Positions 13,601-22,500 of a stretch of 64,000 nt of DNA are shown one piece after another (position 1 is the first letter of the stretch; each line of letters starts with the position of its first letter). The stretch lies in assembly GCF_000224145.3 (NCBI RefSeq), contig NC_020166.2, positions 3,642,948 to 3,706,947 on the forward strand. Direction: 5' to 3'. Source of the stretch: Ciona intestinalis (taxonomy: Eukaryota > Chordata > Ascidiacea > Phlebobranchia > Cionidae). The notes beneath the pieces were generated by a model. That model ran no database searches, was not told the DNA's origin, and saw nothing but the letters and a program-made list of their open reading frames with translations. A program made the translations under genes and the position numbers.

Positions 13601-16600
13601 TACCTTGCAGATCTGAGATACATAATTAAGTCACATTCATTAACATTTGGTTCCCAGATTTTCTCCTCATATTCTTTTTTATATTCCCGATCTGCTGCTG
13701 GTAATATGTCAGGTAGGGTTGCCTGTGATATAATAATAATAAGAACACTAATAACTTTATTTGTCTCTTTGATTAGAGTTAGATTTAAAAATATTTTAAA
13801 GAAAAGACAGGATTTAGCAACAAAACAACAGCTGTTAAAACACGCTTACGGTTAAAAATAATTTACATTCAGTTAGGAGAAAAGAAGCGTGGTCGTTACA
13901 CCTGACAGACAAACAAGCCATTTATGTTTGATTATTATCAAATTAGTCTTTTAACAGTAAAAAAGTATGGGTGAAGACACAACCCGTACAAGTAAATACC
14001 GTACAAGAACAGACACACAGTATGAATAAAAAAATTATTAAACATTACTTTTTCAATACAGTCATGTAGTGTGGATATAAATATTATTAAACATATCTCC
14101 AATCCACAAACACAACCTACATTACTCTAAAGTTGCCAGCCACACCACACACAGGACATACCTTTTGGAAGATACCCCTGGTACTCGCATTCCACTGATG
14201 ACTTGGTCCAACCCTTACTTCACCTTGAGTGCTCGTCAATCTTCTAAAGATGGAGGCAGTTTGTTGAATGCAATGAATGTAACTTACTGTATGTTGTTAT
14301 ACATGTGTTCTGTTTTATATGCCCGTGCCAGCTGACGGGTTACCAAGTATGTTACTTTGTTGGTGATTATTTTTTGGGTATTTTTTCACTTTTTTATTTA
14401 TGGCTGATGATTTGAACAACCCATTAGTGACCACTTGGTTGGAGCAATTGCCGTTAAGTGTCTTAGCCAAGGTCACATACGCCCACAATGGTAGCAGCGT
14501 CGAGCCTTGAACCCATTACCTCAGGTAGAAAGCAATGAATTATTTACTAAATACCAGATGTCTTAATTAACAAATTGCAGAAACTGAATTATCAAGATTT
14601 AAAGTACCTGCATTTTGCATTTATAAAAGGCATTTACCTGTTTCTAAATAAATAAAGTTAAAAAGACTTAAGTGTACAATATTAAATTCAGGTTCAAGAA
14701 TGTATATTATAGCTACTCGAATATATTAATAATTTTAATACAAGAAAAGAAATATGATAATGAAATAGTGCAGCCTTGTCCTTGCCTGGTATCAGGATTG
14801 TAACCAAGCACATAGAAAAAAGTATCGGGCTTCATGTCATATCCAACCACCTCGTTGTAACGTTTAAAGTGAAGAATTGAGCATTTTCCCCTGAACAGAT
14901 CAACAATTTAGAAAAGTAAAGATTTACAATTTTTTGCAAAGACAAATACATAGTAATTTATTAAAAAAAGAGTGTGAAGCCGTGTAGATTTCAGTATTTT
15001 GCTAAACAAAAAAGTTTAACTTGGATTTTTAAAGATCTACTAATCCGCAAAATTATTTTTTTTAACGGTTTGTAAGTTAAAAAGGTTAGTACCACTGACC
15101 TGCACCACAGACATTTAAGTTTAGGATATTTGAAACAGAAAACCAGATCTTGGTTTAATGTTTGTATTTATGCAAGAAACCATGGTAAAACTGATGTAAT
15201 ATTAACATATTAGATAAATATACCTCAGGCTTGATACTGGAAAGACATCAGTTAGATCTTCATCGCATGCAAACAACTCACGATTTCGATTCTCCTCATT
15301 CAAGATTTGTTCTCTTTCTTTTGAATCTTCTAAACAGTTTAACATTTTACTTATATTACTGCTCAACTTGTACTAGCTAATTTGTAATGTAGTGGGATAG
15401 GGGGAAGATAGGGCCCTATTCTATTTTCTCGTCCCATTTAGTGGTAAACAAAGAACATTTTAAGAATTATAAAAGTGTATCCTCATCACTCCCATAAACG
15501 TTTTTTTGTTTAAAACTTGATCAGTAGCCTATTTAGGATATTTAGATAGTATGTGCTAAAGGTGTGTCTTCCCCCACCCTACCATATGTGAATATAAATC
15601 AAATGAATCTGGTTTGCATTTCTGTAGTTTCATATAGGAGTATAGGGTAATGAAAAATCTAAAACTCTAATTAAATTAAAGTCAACTGATACCTATGTGA
15701 AAGCATGTTCTTTTATGTCACATTTGCAATAAAAGAATGTTGGGGTAATGGGCCAAGTTTGGCCTAAATCCTCAAGAACCTCAACAATCATGCAGAATTG
15801 AAATGTTCCTCTTTTAAAAGTAGAAAGTCAGCCATACATTTGCTTACCTATTGCTTCAAGTCGGTCCTTAACGAGCATTTGATAAACTGAATCTGGCACC
15901 TCACTTGGTCGGTAGTACCACTTCACCACCACTACTGCATTATCTTTCTTGCTCTTAATATAAAATTGGTNNNNNNNNNNNNNNNNNNNNNNNNNNNNNN
16001 NNNNNNNNNNNNNNNNNNNNATTTTACTTAATTATTCTAAGGGATTATGGTTTCAAGATTTGATTAAAAGACATTAAAATATCAACAATAAAATAATCAA
16101 CAAAATGGGCAGGCTAGTTTCCCTTTGCCTCACCTTACGCAAAATTAGCATAAATAAAATGCTGTCTGTTAACATTATTTTTTTTACTACTTTATGGGTG
16201 AGGTCTTTGTCAAGGACCTAGAATTTATGCTAGATTTGGCCCATTACCCAAACACCAATAAAGCCCATTCAAGTCTTTTATGCGACTGGTGCTGTGACAC
16301 TGACACCACATCGCAGTCAGACATCTTTAAATTACTGTTGACATTAACTGTTGCTGAGGTAACAATCGACAACATTAGCCCAAATGATTTTCACTGCAGG
16401 AATTCTATGGCTATGAAATAGTTTCTGTTTATACACGGAGTCTGATAAAATATAGAAAGAAATTGATTGTTCATCTGCATACCCATAACTTTGTAGGAAA
16501 CATCATCGCTTGTTGTGTACTCCACTACTTCATTGTTTGGACCTCGAACTATGTGTCCTCCTTCTTCTTTCTTCTTTGAATCCAAAACTTCATTTGTTTC

Positions 16601-18701
16601 CTGTAATTAAAATAACTTCACATTATCTTGGTATCGAAAATTCATCAGGCAACAAGTCACTTCTGTACAACTATCAACAAATGGTGCTAGTGAAAAATCA
16701 TCTCCCACTAACCCCTAAACTCAAACTACACCCCTAACATACGGTATTTGCCTATTGCCTAATGTGTAAAACCAAATTCGTAAATGGAACTTTTAGAGCC
16801 ACTTTTTTAGAATGATAGTCTGTTACTATTAAGAATAAATGAATGAAAGTTACTTTATCTTCGCAAATTTTAATAACTACCTTATGTTTGAACGAATGAA
16901 TAAATGAAACTTACTTTACCTTCACATGGCCGAAAAAGGACAGTTGTTAAACACGGTTGTTCTGTTTCATACACCCTGTGCCCGCTTACAAGTTACCAAG
17001 CCTGTTACTTTGTAGGTGATTATTTTTTTGGGGTGCCATATATACTGCCTTGTAATAACAAGTTCACGAAATACCTTTTCTTTTGCCTCTTTATCTTGGT
17101 TTGAAGAACTTCTGGTATTTCTTCTTGTTCCTTGCATCCAAATAGAATCAGTTTTTGAAGCAGCTGTGGTATCCATGGTACATTTGCAGGAATTCAATAT
17201 ACACCCAAACTTTTAAGTAATCATTACCGATATGTCCCAATTTTCAATATTAACAGTCATCTACATTATGTGTTTAAATTAAAGTTTGTCTGTCAAATTG
17301 TAAAGTATTTTCCTTCTTACAAATATGATAAAATCTAGTGCTAGTAAAGAATCCTGCCCCACCTTATTTGTTAACCACTAACCCCTTAACTACTAACCCA
17401 TATAACCACTAAACTAACCCCTCTAACCGTAACCACCAACCTCTAACACTTTCCACCAGCTTATTCTGCTATGTACCGAAGGATTCTTCATTCGTGCTAA
17501 AATCTTAATATATATACTTTTTTCTTATATAATCATAAATCATGTATCCACGAAAGTTAATTTGGATATTGATAGTAACATTTATATACATATATTTGAA
17601 ATTTATAAATTTTGCAAACAAGAACAGTAATCAGCCAATACTATCTTTGTGCAAAGCATTGCAGCGCAGTAACTAGGAGTTTTTATCTTGCTCTATCAGA
17701 ACGTCAATCACATAAACGATGAACACGGTACCCGCAGCAAATATTGAAAGTAAGTTATGTAAGGAGAAAGGCAATGCAACCACAATCGGCATATAGATGT
17801 GGTCCGTTAGCGCCCGTCAGCGGCAAATAAAATTTCTTTACAGCGGAGGAGCTGAGCCGCGCGTTGTCTGAAAATGCCCTGAACAACTCAAAATTACTAC
17901 TTTTAAAACCGTTTATTTATTTTTCCCATTTAATTGATCCATCCAGACGTTGCAGCAAAATAAAGCTTTGTAGCAGAGTGATGCAATACCCAGCTGCGTC
18001 ACCAAGTGGTAGAACCGACTTTCCATCAGCGAAAACCATGCCTCAGTACAACATTGAACGAAGCAGCCAAAAATCTGATAAATTCAAGTCGTTTCAATCA
18101 ATTCTCAATTGTCCATTTAAAACATTTTGTTGATTTCGTGTTACCCANNNNNNNNNNNNNNNNNNNNNNNNNNNNNNNNNNNNNNNNNNNNNNNNNNNNN
18201 NNNNNNNNNNNNNNNNNNNNNNNNNNNNNNNNNNNNNNNNNNNNNNNNNNNNNNNNNNNNNNNNNNNNNNNNNNNNNNNNNNNNNNNNNNNNNNNNNNNN
18301 NNNNNNNNNNNNNNNNNNNNNNNNNNNNNNNNNNNNNNNNNNNNNNNNNNNNNNNNNNNNNNNNNNNNNNNNNNNNNNNNNNNNNNNNNNNNNNNNNNNN
18401 NNNNNNNNNNNNNNNNNNNNNNNNNNNNNNNNNNNNNNNNNNNNNNNNNNNNNNNNNNNNNNNNNNNNNNNNNNNNNNNNNNNNNNNNNNNNNNNNNNNN
18501 NNNNNNNNNNNNNNNNTTACTGATAAACACTACTAATTTAATATCTAAGTTACTAGTTTTCAGTCCATTTAAAGCTAGGGCATTAAATATTTTATTAACT
18601 TCAAAGCAATATCAATGATTACAGACCCTTACCGCAATATCGAAAATAACATTTAAAGCCAGTTCAACATTTTTACGAGCTCCGTCAGCATCATCAGCCA
18701 T
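285..18701 (-). CDS. RERE: RERE/atrophin-type transcriptional corepressor, 3' end beyond window
   Basis: A nuclear corepressor of the atrophin/RERE family, which recruits histone deacetylases and modulates nuclear receptors. Exons on the minus strand, 5' to 3': 18633-18701 (uncertain), 17075-17163 (or start codon at 17176), 16483-16600, 15848-15970 (runs into a gap), 15224-15329, 14786-14890, 14162-14243, 13604-13722, 12518-12617, 11214-11312, 10847-10927, 10397-10526, 9657-9740, 8303-8430, 7481-7612, 6869-6949, 6370-6413, 5939-6281, 3548-3734, 2757-2859, 2235-2343, 1857-1945, 972-1170, 285-406. From 17 kb leftward every testable join keeps frame. The domain order BAH, ELM2, SANT, GATA finger, atrophin tail is diagnostic. 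The first exon ([12 protein letters not shown]) ends in phase 0 and does not fit the 17163 acceptor. Either an exon lies in the 18148-18516 gap, or translation starts at the ACCATGG context at 17176. The 3' end lies left of position 1. Confidence 0.93.
1344..1721 (+). mobile_element. Possible solo LTR
   Basis: The segment begins TGTCACAAATTT and ends CGCGCATAACA (TG...CA). It has a TATA-like tatataag near 1580 and an AATAAA-like signal near 1640, consistent with U3-R-U5. No matching target-site duplication or internal retroelement sequence was found, so this is tentative. Confidence 0.28.
4504..4698 (-). mobile_element. MITE copy 2 (3' end missing)
   Basis: Reverse copy starting acagtagggtgggggaag. 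It shares with the copy at 5700 a distinctive ccaaaccttgggtggctt segment but breaks off at gagtcctaacc, before the second terminal repeat. Confidence 0.85.
4699..5649. other. CpG-richer block inside a RERE intron, bracketed by two near-identical MITEs
   Basis: Sequence such as cgcgttgacgcgagggcgaa and gtgcgctgcggtccacgatt contrasts with the AT-rich intron. A short gcgattggtataaaaatac looks like a CCAAT-TATA pair. No protein or RNA gene was recognised. Flanking direct MITE copies at 4504 and 5700 suggest it may have arrived as a block. Confidence 0.45.
5650..5699. other. Assembly gap, 50 N
   Basis: Lies in a RERE intron right at the left edge of a MITE. A uniform 50 N suggests a placeholder size. 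Confidence 0.99.
5700..5907 (-). mobile_element. MITE copy 3, adjoining an assembly gap
   Basis: Nearly identical to the copy at 4504 and in the same orientation, but with the second terminal repeat intact (tctcccaccctactgtat). Its outer first bases are cut by the 50 N gap. Confidence 0.85.
8303..9740 (-). CDS. RERE: RERE GATA-type zinc finger exons
   Basis: Two exons (9657-9740 and 8303-8430) join in frame to give an acidic lead ([12 protein letters not shown]) and one GATA-type finger of the form C-x2-C-x18-C-x2-C. The first pair is C-H-H-C, followed by QTTTSDDW. The second pair is C-M-E-C, followed by L-V-S-F-K-K-Y-G. Vertebrate RERE has the same CxxC...TTTS-x-D-W...FKKYG layout. The split after the first C-x2-C is a phase 1 intron. 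All four zinc ligands are present. Confidence 0.92.
8440..8590. repeat. AT-rich short tandem repeat
   Basis: Repeated aaaatttgtaacattgc units, imperfect, next to the GATA-finger exon of RERE. They create a spurious minus-strand open frame. Confidence 0.8.
8929..9062. mobile_element. Small foldback element
   Basis: Perfect terminal inverted repeats of 16 bases (gcagtggcacagccag and its complement) flank a C/A-rich centre. An atataa direct repeat on both sides may be the target duplication. RERE intron. Confidence 0.65.
9250..9565. repeat. Tandem duplication of ~155 bp
   Basis: Two diverged copies, each from tctgataaacagaga or ttttgataaacagaga to acaaatggtat. RERE intron. Confidence 0.7.
9775..9925 (+). 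mobile_element. tRNA-derived SINE fragment
   Basis: Contains caacccagtggtcactaatg and the diverged catagttacacatgtgataa segment, without the tRNA-like head. RERE intron. Confidence 0.55.
10397..14243 (-). CDS. RERE: RERE ELM2 and SANT domain exons
   Basis: Exon 14162-14243 starts the ELM2 region ([13 protein letters not shown]), followed by 13604-13722 ([13 protein letters not shown]), 12518-12617 ([12 protein letters not shown], then [12 protein letters not shown]) and 11214-11312 (helix ending W-T-E-D-Q-V). Exon 10847-10927 encodes most of the SANT helix bundle ([20 protein letters not shown]). Exon 10397-10526 finishes it with [12 protein letters not shown], followed by a basic stretch (SRRQAALRR). 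In this family ELM2-SANT binds and activates HDAC1/2. The motifs match vertebrate RERE closely and in the same order, and all joins are in phase. Confidence 0.94.
10620..10817 (+). mobile_element. MITE copy 4
   Basis: Forward copy in a RERE intron, with ends tatagtggggtgggagaaga and ctcccccaacctactata, just 3' of the SANT exon on the gene strand. Confidence 0.85.
11395..11700. repeat. ~35 bp minisatellite
   Basis: About eight copies of a unit like aaaaaatgtaatgtatttta then aaataaatgaaatgc, decaying to the right until about 11820. It lies in a RERE intron upstream of the ELM2/SANT exon 11214-11312. Confidence 0.85.
12270..12480 (+). mobile_element. Second SINE-like family, copy 1
   Basis: Characteristic motifs are tggcttgattgtctgctagg, gcgtgttttaacaactgttg and a 3' end acaaataaagttattatta. 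The same string recurs at 46915, 60500, 62215 and, inverted, at 13725 and 63545. The AATAAA plus ATT-repeat tail suggests retroposition. Confidence 0.6.
12827..13023 (-). mobile_element. MITE copy 5
   Basis: Reverse copy with ends tatagttggggaaaatggg and ccatcttccccacagtac, preceded by a G10 run. Confidence 0.85.
13341..13526 (-). mobile_element. MITE copy 6
   Basis: Reverse copy with ends atatagtagggtgtgggaga and ctttccccgccctactata. Confidence 0.85.
13725..13940 (-). mobile_element. Second SINE-like family, copy 2
   Basis: Inverted copy opening with ataataataagaacactaat then ctttatttgtctctttgatt, and ending near acaaacaagccatttatgtt. Confidence 0.58.
14270..14530 (-). mobile_element. tRNA-derived SINE, reverse copy
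   Basis: Shares aacccattagtgaccacttg, caatggtagcagcgtcgagc and cttgaacccattacctc with the other copies. It sits right behind the RERE ELM2 exon. Confidence 0.68.
14786..16600 (-). CDS. RERE: RERE BAH-domain exons (four exons, one cut by a gap)
   Basis: These exons encode the bromo-adjacent homology domain, a chromatin-binding module. Exon 16483-16600 gives the entry ([16 protein letters not shown]). The next coding stretch falls in the 15971-16020 gap, so the expected core after D-D-V is missing. Exon 15848-15970 encodes [15 protein letters not shown], almost identical to vertebrate RERE. Exon 15224-15329 carries the N-R-E-L-F motif. Exon 14786-14890 carries GKCSILHF and [11 protein letters not shown]. 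The downstream intron starts with GC rather than GT: the exon ends ACCAG and the intron begins GCAAGG. This is required to keep the conserved [12 protein letters not shown] reading. Confidence 0.93.
15388..15586 (-). mobile_element. MITE copy 7
   Basis: Reverse copy with somewhat diverged ends (agtgggatagggggaagat; tcttcccccaccctacca), in the RERE intron between two BAH exons. Confidence 0.8.
15971..16020. other. Assembly gap, 50 N, inside the RERE BAH domain
   Basis: Exon 15848-15970 is open right up to the gap, and the BAH core expected between it and 16483 is missing, so coding sequence is lost here. Confidence 0.99.
16860..17050 (-). mobile_element. tRNA-derived SINE 3' fragment
   Basis: Reverse tail (gaatgaataaatgaaactta), then ggacagttgttaaacacggt and cctgttactttgtaggtgat. 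It lies between two RERE exons. Confidence 0.55.
17330..17480. repeat. CTAACC-rich repeat
   Basis: Runs such as ccactaaccccttaactact resemble degenerate telomere-like units. The same block, flanked by gtgctagt...aagaatc and ttccaccagc...ttctgctatg, recurs at 46440-46640, so it belongs to a dispersed element rather than a telomere. Confidence 0.6.
18148..18516. other. Assembly gap, 369 N
   Basis: Lies between the putative first RERE exon and the next one. A missing exon here would explain their phase mismatch. Confidence 0.99.
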
Positions 18702-19548
18702 AATCCGTTCCACTATATATGCTGATTATAGATAAAACATTTCTTATTCACAAGATGGCAGTTTCAGAAATCCCCCACAACAAACTTAATTTTTTATGAC
18801 GTCACAAATTCATAATTTATTAATCATAATTGACTGTCATGACACATTATAAAAACACCGGCCTACCATTTAATTTACGTATGAATAACGTGGTTTTATA
18901 AATTAGAAATACGATGGCAGCCATTTGACGAAGGGGTGCAATACCCACAAAACGTAGATATTTATTTTAAATCAAATTTGAACAGTTCGTAAAAACTGCA
19001 CGATTTTGCTGCGAAAGTCTTATACCCATTGCCTTCTAATGGTAAATGTGGAGGTAGACACTTCGCTAGAGGAAAGAGTTGGCAATTTAATCTGATTCCT
19101 TTCCGTTTATATCGGACTGGTATTCGTTCCATTGCCCACAGTTAAGATTAATAATCTATTTAAGTTGTATTTCGTGTACATATTAAACTGCAGTGGGAAT
19201 AAACGAGATTATTAATCCCATCGGTCGTATATGCTTGCTAGATTGGACTCCATGATATTAATTCACGCCTTTGGTGCAACACCCATGGGATAACATAGTA
19301 AAAGCAATAAATACCCATACTCCTATATTGGTTTGCTTGTAGAACTAAATGATTGTTTAAGTTGGTGAAATAAACCTTTTCCATTTCGCGTGTCTGACAT
19401 TTAATATGAACATTTCACAGAAATTGAGAAACAAAAAGAGAAAAAGAACATTTACAAATTGAAGACAATTCTCTTCCGCGCTGTAGATCTATTTGTACGT
19501 TTATTGCGTGGAATAGAACTTTAAAAGCATTCAGAGGAAGTTAAACTA
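18702..19548. promoter_or_regulatory. Spacer between RERE start and glypican 3' end
   Basis: Holds no exon that I can see. A CRE palindrome TGACGTCA at 18797-18804 lies ~96 bp upstream of the putative first RERE ATG, so this is the likely RERE promoter if that exon is right. The rest is unremarkable. Confidence 0.35.
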
Positions 19549-22500
19549 TCATGCTCCTTGTGCTATGAGGATCGAGAAAACCACACACAATAAGATATCG
19601 TAAAGTTTTCTGCTCTTTAGTTGCGACGCGTAGCCGTGCCCGCCACCGGATTGTCTTGAGGTTGAAAGGGATATGTTGCTTTTATTTTGTTCTTTGGCAA
19701 TCCCAACAACGATCGCTGGCATAGTAGCTTCGTTGTTAAATACAAGTGTAAATGATGTAGTTGAGGTTACTTGGTCAGCTCTTTTTATGGACGTGTTTGT
19801 TTTTGCGATGGGAAACGGGATTTTTTCAAGACTCAGTGAAGGTTTATCTAAGGATAGAATAAAAGTTATCATCGCATAAAAATATTTACGGTTCGATCAA
19901 TACAATACCAATAATACAAAGTAACCGTATAAAACATTCATAATTTAAATGTCAGTTTTGTTTGTAATATATTTAGTAGTGTGGGGGAAGACGAGACACA
20001 TTTAGCACATAATATCCAAATATCCTGATCTTGTTTTGAACAATTACCAATGGTCTATTGGTGCCTTGAGTATACGATTTTTATAATTCTTTGAATGTTA
20101 TTTGTTTACTACCAAATGGGAAGAGAAAATAGAATGAAAAGGCGTCCCATCTTCCCCGACCATACTATATTCTACACCTTTAATTAAAATGAATTATGGC
20201 CGCTTTCACTTTATAGATGCTGTGATATTATAATATATACCGACACTCCCAATAATACCTGGACGAATAACATCGGGGTCCTCTCCACTTTGTTCTCCAG
20301 ATCCATTATCAAAACATTCATCCTCGTCATCGCATGGAATCTCGTCTGTTTGAAGATGGGAAGTGATATAAGACGGACGTTGAAGCAAATCTGATGGAAT
20401 TTGCTCCGATCCGCTAGATTTCATCAGCTCCTAGACGCATAATAATCGTTAGTTGTATTTCGTAAAGTAAAAGATTGATAAATGACTGGATCTTACATTC
20501 ACACAAGTCCGGCGACTTGCCTATATTAATATATATATATATATATATATAAATATATATGTCGTAATATAATTCTTGTTTGTCTTTCAAACATGATTGC
20601 AAATGTTAAATACGCTTTTAATTGTATTCGCTCTATTATTGGTGCTTAATGAAGCTTTTAACGGAGAGTGTTAAACGTTCAGCCTTTTTACAGTAAATTC
20701 CCACAACAAATTATTAATTCGGTAGCCATGCAACTGATCGAGTTATAACATGAAAGGTTCCCCACCTTAGTAATTGTTCGCACATCTTCAATGATCGTTT
20801 GTACATCTCGTTTCAACGTAACAACCTTAACCTCTGGGTTTTGCAATTGGCCCTCGATGCCTTTATCCGGTGTTGGTTTTTTGTAACTGAAAGGGGAGTA
20901 CCATTTTAGCACAACTGAACATGATTAGCCTTGACACAAAGACGCCATTATTTTCGTCCGTGCGAAGACAGCGTCAGCGCATTGGCAGCCATTACAAGCC
21001 ACACGATAGCACATAATGACAACGGGTGACCCTTGGCCTGACGCCGGTGTTTGGTTACGGTAAAAACTCACTGCCGGGTGGGGTTCGTTCGTACCAAAGT
21101 AAAATCTAATCCCTCCGCTTAAGAGCGGTCGCGGCTTAGTCAAAATATCGACCTCCAACTAGAGGTATGACGTGTAGACTAAAAAGGGTAATTTTCACAT
21201 TAAATCGGAGATTCCACCCTGCAATTGCTGGCGGAGAAAATTGCAAAAAATGAACGATATGGATCTTATAAAATCGGCAGGCATACGAGTTCATTAAGTT
21301 CTATGCGGGTTTTACCTGTTCGCCATTTTCACCCCGTCCCAGCAATGTCCGTAGTTTGAAACTTGAAACGAAACGGGATCACTTGAGCTGCAGAGGTCGT
21401 CGGAAAAGGAAGCGAAAAAGTCTCGAGTTGTGTTTAACTCGTCTGCAAATCTAAACAACCAGAAAAAAAACATTAAAACTAAACATAACCGTTATTGCAT
21501 ATATATACGCAATATTGTTTAAATTGGACGTCGTTATTTTGTTCTCATTTACCTTGTAATATGATTTGATAAACCAAACTTTAGACTGGTTGGTATCTTC
21601 ATTTCATCCACCATGGGATTTTTCTTCTTCCGCACCATCTTTTCTCTCGTTGGCAAAGGAATGTTAGGGAGGGAAGAATCCTCCAACAACATTTCGAAAG
21701 GAGGACGAACTCGATCTCTCGATAACTCCAACAAGGACCTTGATTTTAGATGAAGATCAATGTTGCGGTTCTTCCTATCTCTAGATTGTCGCCCACGTCG
21801 GGGTTCGGCCCGTGGTTTACGATCGGGTCGGTTGCGATGCCTTCGTCTTCGCTTTCGAGATGCCAGTGCAGTTCTCAACTCGTTTAACTCATCTGCGTCG
21901 GCTATCGGCAAGCGATCTGTGGAGGTTAATTATAACTAAATCGATAAAGCGGGGTTTATTTAATGTCTTTACCGAGTGAGCGGGCGACTCTTTCAGGGTG
22001 AATCTTGCATTGCTGTAGAATCTAAAACAAAATGAATTTGTCAGATGTTATAGACAAGTGACACCACACCTTGTGTGGCACCCGTTTACAAATGTTACGA
22101 CAACAAAGAAAACTGAGCAAACAGTTTCTGCAAGCAATCGCGACTAAGAAAATAACATTTCTTGGTGAATGATCAACTTTTGCCTAATGGAACTGCTCTC
22201 AATGGAGATGTGTTTGCACAAAAACAAATTTATTTGCCAGCAGTTTCGTTAAATTGTGGTTTACAAGCGGTTTATATCGGCCAGCTAATTGGAACCCTTG
22301 TAAATCACTCTTTATGTCCAAGGCGGTGAAATTTGGCGTATACGTGCAAACAAAGCAGAACGCGACGGTCCCTTATTACAGGAGCGACCTTTATTTTCAC
22401 TGTGAAAGTTGGCAATCGCGTGAATTAAAGGATCAATGTCAAACATTAACACCACTCAATGTGAACGCACACTCATTCTTTCGAGGACTTAGGTAAGCCT

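Noticed and set aside
19673..19879. Plus-strand 68-residue hydrophobic frame
   Set aside because: Antisense shadow of the final glypican exon and its upstream intron.
20925..21158. 77-residue minus-strand frame between glypican exons
   Set aside because: The true exon joins (21316 to 20886) are in phase without it and read through a conserved region; it is intronic.
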